From Hoeflea ulvae (GTDB taxonomy: Bacteria; Pseudomonadota; Alphaproteobacteria; Rhizobiales; Rhizobiaceae): a stretch of DNA of 64,000 nt. The stretch spans positions 3,541,501 to 3,605,500 of the forward strand of contig NZ_JAOVZQ010000001.1 of assembly GCF_026619435.1 (NCBI RefSeq). Reading direction: 5' to 3'. The notes below the pieces were generated by a model. That model was not told where the DNA came from, searched no databases, and saw only the letters and a list, made by a program, of their open reading frames with translations. Position numbers and translations under genes: made by a program. Positions 19,115 through 27,582 of the stretch are shown here, piece after piece; positions within the stretch are counted from its first letter, which is position 1; every line of letters begins with the position of its first letter.

Positions 19115-20005
19115 GTGAGAGACTTGCAGCCAGAACCGACCAATCCACGCACCCACACCTCGGCGGGCATCATCCTGATGTGCACAGGCGTTGCCTGCCT
19201 CTGCGTCAATGACGCGCTGGCCAAAACCCTGACCGATCATTATTCGCCGCTGCAGATCCAGTTCCTGCGCAACGCCATCGCCCTGCCCTTTGCCATTCTC
19301 ATCGCCTTCAGGATGGGCGGCGGTGCGGCGCTGCGCTCGCACCGTCCGGTGGCGCATCTGTTTCGCGGCAGCCTCTGGATCGGCGCCACCTTCCTGTTCT
19401 TCACCTCAATCAAATATATGGGCCTGGCCGAAGCCACCGCGCTGGTCTTTGTGGCGCCGCTGTTCATCACCGCCCTCTCAGCGCTGATCCTGCGCGAGCA
19501 GGTCGGCTGGAAGCGCTGGCTGGCGGTGCTTATAGGCTTCGCCGGCGTGCTGATTGCCGTGAGGCCCGGCACTTCCGCCTTCCAGACCGTCTCGCTGCTG
19601 CCGATTGCCACCGCCTTCGTCTATGCGCTTCTGATGCTATCGGCCCGCTGGGTCGACAGCCGCGAAAGCGTCTGGACGCTGCTCTTGTACATGACCGCCA
19701 CCGGCGCCCTCCTCAGCCTGTTCATCGTGCCCTTCGCCTGGACCCCGGTCCGGCCCCAGGACTATTGGCTCTTCGCCGCCGTCGCCATTTTCGGCACAGC
19801 CGGCATGACCATGATGACCCAGGCTTTCCGCTTCGCCCCCGCCGTGGTCGTAGCTCCGCTCGACTACTCGGCCATCATCTGGGCCACACTGCTCGGCTGG
19901 CTGTTCTGGAACGAAATCCCCGACGCGCTGACCTTTGTCGGGGCCGCGGTGATCATCGCCAGCGGCGTGTTCATTATCTGGAGGGAGCATCGGGCGGCGG
20001 CCTAG
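19115..20005 (+). CDS. DMT-superfamily (EamA) inner-membrane transporter
   Basis: A 296-residue protein with about ten hydrophobic helices arranged as two EamA repeats: GIILMCTGVACLCVNDALAK begins repeat 1 and LLPIATAFVYALLMLSARWV begins repeat 2. Characteristic pieces include AEATALVFVAPLFITALSAL and GWLFWNEIPDALTFVGAAVI. The start is a GTG preceded by GGGG. The family exports or exchanges small metabolites; no substrate can be named. The preceding 220 bp (18890-19114) is intergenic and GC-rich with short hairpins only. Confidence 0.9.
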   Translation: MRDLQPEPTNPRTHTSAGIILMCTGVACLCVNDALAKTLTDHYSPLQIQFLRNAIALPFAILIAFRMGGGAALRSHRPVAHLFRGSLWIGATFLFFTSIKYMGLAEATALVFVAPLFITALSALILREQVGWKRWLAVLIGFAGVLIAVRPGTSAFQTVSLLPIATAFVYALLMLSARWVDSRESVWTLLLYMTATGALLSLFIVPFAWTPVRPQDYWLFAAVAIFGTAGMTMMTQAFRFAPAVVVAPLDYSAIIWATLLGWLFWNEIPDALTFVGAAVIIASGVFIIWREHRAAA

Positions 20006-20062
20006 CCAACCAAGCGCGGTATCTGAGGGGAATAGCCTACCCAAGCAGCAAATGAATGCGTT

Positions 20063-20680
20063 TCAACGCCTGAGGCCGCCCCATCCCCACAGGCTGGCAA
20101 CACCCTTGAGCGTCGCCGCAAAAGCCATTGCACACAGGAAGGACTTCGAAATGGTCTCCATCGTCCCCTCAATCAGCAATGCATGGACAATGCTTCCCAC
20201 GACAATGATCAGCGCTAGCGACATGTGCGCGCGGCGCCAGTTTCGCGGACGCAATTTCAAACGCCGGCGCAAGGCAACAAAAAGTGCAGTGGCAAAGACC
20301 GCCCACATGGCAATGACGCCCCATGCAGAAAACGGCGTCGGTGATCTGAACAAAAGGGCGTCGACAACGTCCGGCGGGCTGGTAATCCAGAGCCCCGCCA
20401 CATGGGCCACCACCGCCGCGATCAGAAAACTGCCGATCCAGCGATGCGCGCGCTTGCCCCGCGCGCCCTCAAGGCCCGGCAGATAGCCGGATGCAAGCAG
20501 CGGCTGAACGAGCAAGGCCGACATCGCGAAAACGCCGGCAAATCCTGCCGCAATGTAGACTGGATCCCGCCACGCCAGCAGCGGGCTCATCACGGCAGCG
20601 GCAAAAGGCAAGATGACGGCGGCCGCGAGGACCGACCAGATGACGGTCTTTCGGATCGTGTCAGGCCCGTTTGGCCTCAC
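20063..20680 (-). CDS. Ferric-reductase-like transmembrane cytochrome b protein
   Basis: A 205-residue membrane protein with about six helices and paired histidines expected for a b-haem four-helix core (KRAHRWIGS, VVAHVAGLW, RRAHMSLAL, SIVHALLIEG). This is the FRD/NOX cytochrome b domain without FAD or NAD domains. It begins with GTG, 5 bp after the stop of the exported dioxygenase-fold gene, so the two form an operon and may exchange electrons across the membrane. The partner reaction is unknown. Confidence 0.82.
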   Translation of the reverse strand: MRPNGPDTIRKTVIWSVLAAAVILPFAAAVMSPLLAWRDPVYIAAGFAGVFAMSALLVQPLLASGYLPGLEGARGKRAHRWIGSFLIAAVVAHVAGLWITSPPDVVDALLFRSPTPFSAWGVIAMWAVFATALFVALRRRLKLRPRNWRRAHMSLALIIVVGSIVHALLIEGTMETISKSFLCAMAFAATLKGVASLWGWGGLRR

Positions 20681-20685
20681 TGGGC

Positions 20686-21180
20686 TCAGACCGCAGGCTG
20701 CAGAACGAAGTCCGCGCTGAGGCTGGTATCGTTCGGGCTCGACATGACCGGACGCAGGAAGACCGTCTCGAATTCAGCGTCATCATAGGCCAGATGACCG
20801 TGGGCCTGGCCGAAGGCAGGCACAATCTGCGGCATTTCGAGGCGAAACTCCCCGTTTGCATCGGTCAGGGTGGCGCCATGGCTGTGCGGGTCGCGCTCGT
20901 TTCCTTCGGTCGTATGCGCCCAGATCTGGATGCGTTGACCGGCGAGCGGCGCTCCGTCACCGGCGCGGCGCACGGTGCCTGTCATCCAGAAACCACCGCC
21001 GCCGATCCGCTCGACAATCGCCGCTCCGGGCAAATAATTGTTGGCTCCACCCCGCATTGTGGGTGTGGCCGCGAGGCCGTTTGCCCGGGCTGGCACGAGC
21101 AGGCCGGGCATCCCGGCGGTCACCACTGCGCCTGCGGCGGCGGTCAGAAGCATGCGGCGGGTTGTGAGATTGTCAGCCAA
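20686..21180 (-). CDS. Exported intradiol-dioxygenase-fold protein, metal ligands partly lost
   Basis: A 164-residue protein. The start chosen is TTG 21180, because AGGAGG lies 8 bases upstream; this puts a twin-arginine signal near the N-terminus (NLTTRRMLLTAAAGAVVTAG). The mature part has WMTGTVRRAGDGAPLAGQRI, then IQIWAHTTEG, LTDANGEFRLEMP and GQAHGHLAYDD, the order seen in protocatechuate 3,4-dioxygenase-like folds. The HxH pair is kept, but I do not see counterparts of the two tyrosine iron ligands. It is therefore probably not a classical ring-cleaving enzyme. It is operonic with the cytochrome b-like gene. Confidence 0.8.
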   Translation of the reverse strand: MADNLTTRRMLLTAAAGAVVTAGMPGLLVPARANGLAATPTMRGGANNYLPGAAIVERIGGGGFWMTGTVRRAGDGAPLAGQRIQIWAHTTEGNERDPHSHGATLTDANGEFRLEMPQIVPAFGQAHGHLAYDDAEFETVFLRPVMSSPNDTSLSADFVLQPAV

Positions 21181-21439
21181 GTGGATGCCTCCTGAAGTTC
21201 TGTTTGCTTCGGCCACACAGCAATTGGCCTCATGATCTAGCGGTATTTGAGCACAGAATTGGGGCAAAGGAATGGGCGTTCAACCAAGCTCACGACTTCG
21301 TGATGCTTTGCTTCCGCCAGCAGACAGTATCTTGTTTAGCGGCCTCACCGGTCAGATGAACAGGTGCCGCAAAGACCTGTCAAAGCTATTCTGTCAGCTT
21401 CCACCCTTCACATGGGTTCACGAACGGAGATCCATTCCC

Positions 21440-22327
21440 ATGACACGTCTCACCGCCAAGGATTTCGATCCAAAACTGCTTGAACTCTATGATTTCTACG
21501 CCCACGGAATGATCACAAAGCGTCAGTTTCTTGATGGTGCTGCGAAATTCGCCGTCGCCGGAATGACCGCCACGACCATTCTTGGCATGATGTCGCCCGA
21601 CTATGCACTGGCTGAACAGGTATCCTTCAACGATCCTGATATTATGCCTGAATACATCATGTACCCGTCACCAAACGGCCACGGGGAAGTGCGCGGATAT
21701 CTGGTAAGGCCTGCCGGCGCCGAGGGAAAACTGCCCGCGGTTGTTGTGGTCCATGAGAACCGGGGACTTAATCCCTACATCGAGGATGTGGCACGCCGTC
21801 TGGCAAAGGCCGGCTTCATGGCGCTGGCGCCCGATGGCCTGACCTCCGTTGGCGGCTACCCGGGAAATGACACCGAAGGCCGTGAGCTGCAGCGCACTGT
21901 CGACAGCGAAAAGCTGATGAACGACTTCTTTGCCGCTGTCGAGTTCATGATGGCCCATGAAGGCTCGACCGGCAATGTCGGCATCACCGGCTTTTGTTAT
22001 GGCGGCGGCGTTGCCAATGCGGCCGCAGTTGCCTATCCGGAGCTCAAGGCCGCCGTTCCCTATTATGGCCGCCAGCCTGCTGCCGAAGATGTCCCGAAAA
22101 TCCAGGCCTCCCTGCTGATCCACTATGGCGAGCTGGATGAACGCGTCAACGCCGGCTGGCCGGCCTATGAAGCGGCTCTGATTGCCAATGACAAGGATTA
22201 TCAGGCCTTCATCTACGAAGGCGCAAACCATGGCTTTCACAACGACAGCACCCCACGTTATGACAAAGCCATGGCCAACCTGTCCTGGGACCGGACGCTC
22301 GCGCACTTCAAGATGCACCTGGGATAA
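21440..22327 (+). CDS. Dienelactone hydrolase family protein (YghX-like)
   Basis: A 295-residue alpha/beta hydrolase. ITKRQFLDGAAKFAVAGMTA near residue 27 is a hydrophobic N-terminal segment seen in YghX-like members, followed by VVVVHENRGLNPYIEDVARR. The nucleophile elbow is GFCYGGGVANA with a cysteine nucleophile, and the catalytic histidine is in YEGANHGFHNDS. The start at 21440 follows GGAGA; the open frame upstream has no conservation. The substrate is unknown, and no chlorocatechol genes are nearby. Confidence 0.9.
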   Translation: MTRLTAKDFDPKLLELYDFYAHGMITKRQFLDGAAKFAVAGMTATTILGMMSPDYALAEQVSFNDPDIMPEYIMYPSPNGHGEVRGYLVRPAGAEGKLPAVVVVHENRGLNPYIEDVARRLAKAGFMALAPDGLTSVGGYPGNDTEGRELQRTVDSEKLMNDFFAAVEFMMAHEGSTGNVGITGFCYGGGVANAAAVAYPELKAAVPYYGRQPAAEDVPKIQASLLIHYGELDERVNAGWPAYEAALIANDKDYQAFIYEGANHGFHNDSTPRYDKAMANLSWDRTLAHFKMHLG

Positions 22328-22448
22328 GCGGCACCGGTTTTGAGCAACCAGCGATGCACCTCGCTGCTCCACGCGTGGGGCAGCGACGTAACTTATCCGA
22401 CCACCCCACCAAACCACGCTGCTTGATGCCACCCTGCCATCGCACCAA

Positions 22449-22464
22449 TTGTTACATGTAACAA
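22449..22464. promoter_or_regulatory. Perfect 16-bp palindrome upstream of MazE-like antitoxin
   Basis: TTGTTACATGTAACAA is a perfect palindrome ending 15 bases before the ATG at 22480. Antitoxins of MazE type usually repress their own promoter by binding such dyads, so this is a candidate autoregulatory operator. Confidence 0.55.
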
Positions 22465-22479
22465 CGTGGGAGCTTTGAC

Positions 22480-22680
22480 ATGGCAACGCCGGTCAACCAG
22501 CGGGTAAAGAAGCGCCGAGACGTTCTTCGCGCTGCCGGCTTCCGGCCGGTGCAGATCTGTATGCCGGATACGCGTCGCCCGGATTTCGCGGAAGAGTGTC
22601 GTCGTCAGTCGCAAAACGTAGCCGCAGCCGATGCTGCTGACCGCTATCTCGACGCCTTCATGGATGTAGCCCTCTCCTGA
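22480..22680 (+). CDS. Orphan MazE-like antitoxin (DUF3018 family)
   Basis: A 66-residue protein with the family pattern VKKRRDVLRAAGFRPVQICM, then PDTRRPDFAEECRRQS. Members normally precede and overlap a mazF toxin gene. Here the protein stops after LDAFMDVALS, a few residues earlier than usual as I recall the family, and no mazF reading frame follows; the next gene is on the other strand. GGGAG lies 7 bases before the ATG. It is probably a remnant or a solitary regulator whose operator (22449-22464) is still intact. Confidence 0.78.
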   Translation: MATPVNQRVKKRRDVLRAAGFRPVQICMPDTRRPDFAEECRRQSQNVAAADAADRYLDAFMDVALS

Positions 22681-22705
22681 GACCGCCTTCGTTGCTTGCT
22701 GGCTC

Positions 22706-23152
22706 TTACAAGCCCACCCCTTCGACCCCCGTCACCGCAATTTCGAACGGCTCGAAATGTTTTACATTCCGTGTCACCAGCATAAGTCCGTGATGGTGCG
22801 CCGTGCCGGCGATCATGGCGTCCGAAGCGCCGGAATTGAAGCCGCCGGCTATCGCCCTTGCCTCCAGTTCGCCAGAAACCTGCGCCACCTCTGCATCCAC
22901 GGCCAAAATGACATCGGCATAGTGCAGGACCAGCGACCGTAACCAGCCTTCGAGCGATCGCGCCTTGCGGGAGGCGCCCTTGGCTTCGAGAAGTCGCACG
23001 CCCTTTTCAAGTTCATGGACCGACACTGCGGACAGATACAGCTGTCCCAACCGGTCCTGGTTTTCGGCCCAGGGTACAAAACTCTCCGGCACGCCGGAGC
23101 GCCCCGGCGCCAGCAACGAGATCACGTCGGTGTCGAACAGATAGCCATTCAC
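22706..23152 (-). CDS. PIN-domain toxin (VapC family)
   Basis: A 148-residue PIN-domain ribonuclease. The acidic metal-binding residues are in YLFDTDVISLLAPG at the N-terminus, VSVHELEKGVRLLE in the middle and SGASDAMIAGTAHHHGLMLV near the C-terminus. VapC toxins cleave tRNA or rRNA and are neutralised by the upstream partner. The start overlaps the stop of the antitoxin gene by 4 bp, the usual coupled arrangement. Confidence 0.92.
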   Translation of the reverse strand: MNGYLFDTDVISLLAPGRSGVPESFVPWAENQDRLGQLYLSAVSVHELEKGVRLLEAKGASRKARSLEGWLRSLVLHYADVILAVDAEVAQVSGELEARAIAGGFNSGASDAMIAGTAHHHGLMLVTRNVKHFEPFEIAVTGVEGVGL

Positions 23153-23415
23153 AAGTCGATCTCGCGCGAGGGCGCCCGGTTGCGCGCAAACACCGCGTCA
23201 TCGGAATCAAGATCAGCCGGAAACCGCATGAGATGCGCAACAAGGCTCGGCCTGCCCTTGCCCAATTCGCGTTTCGCCGCCTCCGCCGCCTCGACGCTGA
23301 CCAGCACCGCCGCCGGTTTGCCGTGGCGAGTGATGGTCACAAATTCACCCGACGCGGCGTCATCAACAAGCGCTGACAGCCCGGCCTTGGCATCCTTCAC
23401 CCCGACACTCGACAT
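23149..23415 (-). CDS. Phd/YefM-family antitoxin partner of the PIN toxin
   Basis: An 88-residue antitoxin: VGVKDAKAGLSALVDDAASG, then EFVTITRHGKPAAVLVSVEA is the Phd/YefM DNA-binding N-terminus, followed by a polar C-terminal tail that would bind the toxin. The start at 23415 is preferred because the domain begins there and GGAG precedes it. It lies immediately upstream of the PIN toxin with a 4-bp overlap. Confidence 0.9.
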   Translation of the reverse strand: MSSVGVKDAKAGLSALVDDAASGEFVTITRHGKPAAVLVSVEAAEAAKRELGKGRPSLVAHLMRFPADLDSDDAVFARNRAPSREIDL

Positions 23416-23506
23416 CGAGACGCCTCCAGTTGTAACCACATAGGACCACAATATAAGACAATTCGGCACTTTCGGCAATCATCCCGGCCGTCCACCCGAA
23501 CTTGTG

Positions 23507-24763
23507 TCACCCATACCGCTCCGCCGTCAGCCCGTCGAAATCGATCTCCGGCTTGTTGCCCAGAACCACATCCGCCACCGCCCGCCCCGAGCCGCAGGCC
23601 ATGGTCCAGCCCAGTGTGCCGTGGCCGGTGTTGAGAAACAGATTGTCATAGCGCGAGGGGCCGAGCACCGGCGTGCCGTCCGGTGTCATCGGCCGCAACC
23701 CGGTCCAGCCTTCGGCCCCGGAGATGTCGCCGCCCTTGGGGAACAGGTCGCTGATCACGTGTTTGACAGTATCGGTGGCATGCGGGCCGAGGCGGTTGGA
23801 ATAGCCGGCAATCTCGGCGGTGCCGGCCACGCGGATGCGGTCGCCCAGCCTTGTGATCGCCACCTTGTGGGTCTCGTCCATGATGGTCGATTGCGGCGCG
23901 AAGGCATCGTCGGTCACCGGCAGCGTCACCGAATAGCCTTTGACCGGATAGACCGGCAGATTGACGCCGATGGGCTTGAGCAGCCGCGGGCCAAAACTGC
24001 CGAGCGCACAGACATAGGCGTCGCCTTCAATCCGCCCGGCGATCTCGGTGTCGACCCCGGCGATCCTGCCGTTCTCCACCGCAATCGCCCGGATCGACTG
24101 GCCATACTGGAATTCGACGCCCATCTCGGCACATTTCTCCGCCAGCGCCATTGTAAACATGCGGCAATCGCCGGTGCGGTCGGCCGTCAGCCGCAAGCCG
24201 CCGACAAACTTGTTGCGGACTTCGGCCAGCGCCGGTTCAACCGCAATGCAGGCGTCGCGGCCCAGCACCTCATAGGGAGAATCATATTCCGCCAGGATCT
24301 CCTGGTCGGCGCGCGAATCCTTCATCTGCTTGGCGTTGCGGAACAGCTGCAGCGTGCCCTGTTCGCGCCCGTCATAGTCGATGCCGGTTTCCGCGATCAG
24401 CTCGGGCATCACGTCGCGCGAATAATTCGAGATCCGCACCATCCGGCTTTTGTTGACCCGGTAGCTCTCGTCGTTGCAGTTAGCGAGCATCTGCAGCCCC
24501 CACTTCCACATCGTGGGGCTGATCAGCGGCCAGATGAACAACGGCCGGCGCTTCATGAACAGCCATTTCAGCGCCTTCACCGGCACGCCGGGGGCGGCCC
24601 AGGGCGAGGTCATGCCGTAGCTCAGCTCTCCCGCATTGGCATAGCTGGTTTCCAGCCCCGGCCCGGATTGCCGGTCAAGCACCACGACGTCGGCGCCGCC
24701 CTTGGCCAGATAATAGGCGGTGGTGACGCCGATCACGCCGGCCCCCATGACGACAACTCTCAT
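23507..24763 (-). CDS. dadA: D-amino acid dehydrogenase small subunit-like flavoprotein
   Basis: A 418-residue FAD enzyme: MRVVVMGAGVIGVTTAYYLA at the N-terminus, then YANAGELSYGMTSPWAAPG, which is characteristic of DadA, and GTPVLGPSRYDNLFLNTGHG with GWTMACGSGRAVAD near the C-terminus. DadA oxidises D-amino acids to 2-oxo acids at the membrane and feeds electrons to quinone. No alanine racemase gene is adjacent. It is divergent from a BesD-like oxygenase gene. Confidence 0.93.
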   Translation of the reverse strand: MRVVVMGAGVIGVTTAYYLAKGGADVVVLDRQSGPGLETSYANAGELSYGMTSPWAAPGVPVKALKWLFMKRRPLFIWPLISPTMWKWGLQMLANCNDESYRVNKSRMVRISNYSRDVMPELIAETGIDYDGREQGTLQLFRNAKQMKDSRADQEILAEYDSPYEVLGRDACIAVEPALAEVRNKFVGGLRLTADRTGDCRMFTMALAEKCAEMGVEFQYGQSIRAIAVENGRIAGVDTEIAGRIEGDAYVCALGSFGPRLLKPIGVNLPVYPVKGYSVTLPVTDDAFAPQSTIMDETHKVAITRLGDRIRVAGTAEIAGYSNRLGPHATDTVKHVISDLFPKGGDISGAEGWTGLRPMTPDGTPVLGPSRYDNLFLNTGHGTLGWTMACGSGRAVADVVLGNKPEIDFDGLTAERYG

Positions 24764-25072
24764 GACTAACAATCCTTCCGGGTTTCGCACGCGCCTGTTG
24801 GCGTGAAGCCTAGCTGATGGCGGAGCAAACCGCCACCAGCGCAAGCGTCAATAACGTCGCCTGAAGCGCCCTCAACCCCTGTTCGCAACAGACGAAAAAT
24901 GGCAGCGTCAACGCCACCGGCGCATAGCCGCAAGGCGATGTCGCTCATGAGAGCCTGCAAGCCGGATTTTTCTTTCCCAGAATAATAATAATACGGTTCT
25001 TCCATTTCCTGCGAGCCGTATAATGCGGCTCGGACGATCACTGGAACCCGTGGATGAGGACAGATTATAGAC
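24764..25072. other. Divergent intergenic region dadA / oxygenase
   Basis: About 310 bp. It contains an AT-rich run with four AAT-type repeats near 24981-24992 that could be part of a promoter or an Lrp-like site. The reading frame that crosses it on the minus strand looks non-coding. No RNA gene is recognised. Confidence 0.4.
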
Positions 25073-25846
25073 CTGAATCAGATTGTTGACTTCACCACCT
25101 ACCCCATTGAAAGTCCTGTCTTTCGTGCCAACTGCCGCAAAGCATACGAAGACCACGGCATTCTGGTGATGCCGCAATTCGTCACCCAGCCAGCGATCGA
25201 GGCAATTCAGGCCGAGGGGCGCGAGAACGAGACCAAGGTTTTCGCCAGCACCTCCAAACACACGGTCTATCTCAGCCCGCAGGACCCGGACTTTGCCCCC
25301 GATCACCCGCGCAACCGGCTTGTCGTATCGTCAAAAGGCTGCATCACCGATGATCTGATGCCGCAGGAGTCTGCGCTCAGAATGCTCTACAACGCGCCGG
25401 AATTCCGCGATTTCCTGTGCGAAGTCCTCGGCGAGAAAGCGCTTTTTGAGTACGCCGATCCGCTGTCGTCGATCAATCTCCACTTCGCCAAGACCGGCCA
25501 GGAACTCGGCTGGCATTTCGACAATTCGTCCTTCGCCATCACCCTGATGGTGCAGCCACCTGAAAGCGGCGGCCAGTTCGAATATGTCAACGCCGTGCGC
25601 GATGCCGATGCCGGTGAAATGAACTTTGACGCGGTTGCCGATATTCTCGATGGCCGGACCGAAGTCGAGCAATTGAATGCGGAAGCCGGCACGCTGGTGT
25701 TTTTCCGCGGTCGCAATTCGATGCACCGCGTCGCGCCAAACGAAGGCGATCGAACCCGCATGCTCGCCGTGCTCGCCTACAACACCGAGCCGGACGTCTC
25801 CCTGTCCGAGGCTGCGCGCATGACCTTTTACGGCCGAACCGGCTGA
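25073..25846 (+). CDS. Fe(II)/2-oxoglutarate oxygenase of the HalD/BesD type
   Basis: A protein of about 257 residues related to the amino-acid halogenase/hydroxylase group. LGWHFDNSSFAITLMVQPP holds an HxD pair, MHRVAPNEGDRTRML holds the second histidine and the 2-oxoglutarate-binding arginine. Halogenases have glycine in place of the aspartate, so the HFD found here points to hydroxylation. The conserved N-terminus (VDFTTYPIESPVFRANCRKA) lies upstream of the first ATG at 25166 and can only be made from a non-ATG start; CTG 25073 is the best guess and GAGGA lies 12 bases before it. Free amino acids are typical substrates in the family. It is divergent from dadA. Confidence 0.75.
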   Translation: MNQIVDFTTYPIESPVFRANCRKAYEDHGILVMPQFVTQPAIEAIQAEGRENETKVFASTSKHTVYLSPQDPDFAPDHPRNRLVVSSKGCITDDLMPQESALRMLYNAPEFRDFLCEVLGEKALFEYADPLSSINLHFAKTGQELGWHFDNSSFAITLMVQPPESGGQFEYVNAVRDADAGEMNFDAVADILDGRTEVEQLNAEAGTLVFFRGRNSMHRVAPNEGDRTRMLAVLAYNTEPDVSLSEAARMTFYGRTG

Positions 25847-26041
25847 CCCCGGTCCGCCGGGCGCAAAAATGACATCGCAAGGCCAAGCCTGTGAAAGCGG
25901 CGCATCTCGGGCTGGCTGGAACCTTGACGCACTCGGATGGCTGGTATTTGTCATGCAGGGTCAGCGCCTCCGGTCCGGACTGGTTGCTGACAGCCGCGCC
26001 GCCTCCGCCAACACGCTCTGCACACAAGCCAAGGACCCGAC

Positions 26042-26650
26042 ATGACAGACCAGGACCCGAGACTTTCCAGCCCGGCCGCTTTGCGCAACCGCGATCCCAT
26101 CGCTGGCCTGCTGCGTGATGTCCTTCCAGACAGCGGAACCGTGCTGGAACTTGCCAGCGGCTCGGGCGAACATGTCATCCATTTCGCCAGGCTGTTCCCG
26201 GATCTCGTCTGGCAGCCCTCCGATCCCTCGCCGGACGCCCGCGCCTCGATCGCGCACTGGATCACGACCGAGCCCATTTCCAATGTGCTGCCGCCGCTCG
26301 ACATCGATGCCTCAAGCGAAAGCTGGCCGGTCGCGCGCGCCGATGCGTTGATTGCCATCAACATGATCCACATCAGCCCCTGGACGGCGACACAGGGCCT
26401 GCTCAAATCCGCAGGCCGGTTGCTCCCCGCCGGAGCCCCGCTCATTCTCTACGGCCCCTACCGGCGCCGGGGCCTGCCGCTCGTTCCCAGCAATGTCGAA
26501 TTCGACGCCAGCCTGCGCGCCCGCAACCCCGAATGGGGCATCCGCCTGCTCGAGGATGTGCAAGACCTTGCCGGGCAGTCCGGACTGACCCTGACCTTGA
26601 CCACCGAACTCCCGGCCAACAATCTCGGCGTGGTGTTTACGCGGCAGTGA
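26042..26650 (+). CDS. DUF938 SAM-dependent methyltransferase-like protein
   Basis: A 202-residue protein with the DUF938 opening SSPAALRNRDPIAGLLRDVL, then the SAM-binding loop VLELASGSGEHVIHFARLFP and the family signature INMIHISPWTATQGLLKSAG with LILYGPYRR. The structure class is a class I methyltransferase; the substrate is unknown and members are found from bacteria to eukaryotes. It lies 195 bp after the oxygenase on the same strand. Confidence 0.9.
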   Translation: MTDQDPRLSSPAALRNRDPIAGLLRDVLPDSGTVLELASGSGEHVIHFARLFPDLVWQPSDPSPDARASIAHWITTEPISNVLPPLDIDASSESWPVARADALIAINMIHISPWTATQGLLKSAGRLLPAGAPLILYGPYRRRGLPLVPSNVEFDASLRARNPEWGIRLLEDVQDLAGQSGLTLTLTTELPANNLGVVFTRQ

Positions 26651-26702
26651 GGCTGGAGAACCTGTCTGGCGCTGCCGCCGCCGGCGGCAGCTCAACCCGG
26701 CT

Positions 26703-27422
26703 TCACATCCGCGCCGCTCTCGACACCAGAATCCGCAAGTCACCCACGGTCTCGAATCCGGCCCGGCGCGCCTGCTGCAGGTCTTCGCCGGACTCATAGC
26801 CCGTGATCGGAAGATGCGGCGCCAGCGACGCCACCGCTGCGGCAGCTTGCACAAACAGCCCGTCCGGCGGCGTTTTCGAAAACACGTTGGAGATGCCGAC
26901 ACAGTCCCCGGACAGATTGGCGATGCATCCCGAGACAATTTCGCCACCTTCCCGCCGCCCCAGAAAGGCAATGTCCGGGCGCTCCAGCAGTGAAGGCCTG
27001 AACATGCGCTGGCGCGTCGGTGAGCCTGTGTTTTTCCAGGTCTCTTCCCAAAGCTCCAGACCGGCCTGATCCGCGATCCGCTCCCAGCCATCAAGGCTTG
27101 CCGGCACGCCCGCCGCGCGCCAGATCCATGATGCGCCAAACAGGATTTCGAAACCGAGGGGCGCGGGATCCAGTTCGCAAAAACTGTCCTTGACCCCGAG
27201 TGCGCCGGCAAATTTCTTGCCCAGCACACGAAGCTCGGCGGCGATCTCGTCACCATGGCCCGGCGCCAGCACGGTGAGATTGGAGTAATAGGGCGGTGGT
27301 CGGTCGATGCCGACAAAGACATGGGGCAGCCGCTTTGAGGCCAGGCCGTGGGAGGCAAACATTGCGGCGTAGAGATCGGCATTGTTGCCGGCTGCTGACA
27401 AGGCGCGCGGATCGACGGTCAT
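26703..27422 (-). CDS. Hypothetical protein with GNAT-like C-terminus
   Basis: A 239-residue protein that I do not recognise as a named family. The C-terminal 100 residues (IVSGCIANLSGDCVGISNVF, then PHLPITGYESGEDLQQARRA and GFETVGDLRIL) resemble the strand-helix-strand pattern of GNAT acetyltransferases, where a late glycine-tyrosine-glutamate segment faces acetyl-CoA. No clear acetyl-CoA P-loop is seen. It is divergent from paaX, with 160 bp between the two starts. Confidence 0.65.
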   Translation of the reverse strand: MTVDPRALSAAGNNADLYAAMFASHGLASKRLPHVFVGIDRPPPYYSNLTVLAPGHGDEIAAELRVLGKKFAGALGVKDSFCELDPAPLGFEILFGASWIWRAAGVPASLDGWERIADQAGLELWEETWKNTGSPTRQRMFRPSLLERPDIAFLGRREGGEIVSGCIANLSGDCVGISNVFSKTPPDGLFVQAAAAVASLAPHLPITGYESGEDLQQARRAGFETVGDLRILVSRAARM

Positions 27423-27582
27423 CCCCTATCCTCTCGGCTCATCGGGCCAAGCCAGAACTACCGGCGATCCGCCCGAGCGTCAATTTCCGGTTCGCGCGGC
27501 AGCGCCACCGCCCGTGCCGCTGGCTCAGTGTCGGCGCAGAAGGGCTTCCCGACCCGCGCAAATCCGGCTATTGCCACTGCCC

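Noticed and set aside
22681..22705. Search for a mazF toxin after the MazE-like gene
   Set aside because: Only 25 bp separate it from the convergent PIN gene, and no MazF motif is found nearby.
24766..25041. Minus-strand 91-codon frame upstream of dadA
   Set aside because: No conserved motif and it occupies the divergent promoter region.
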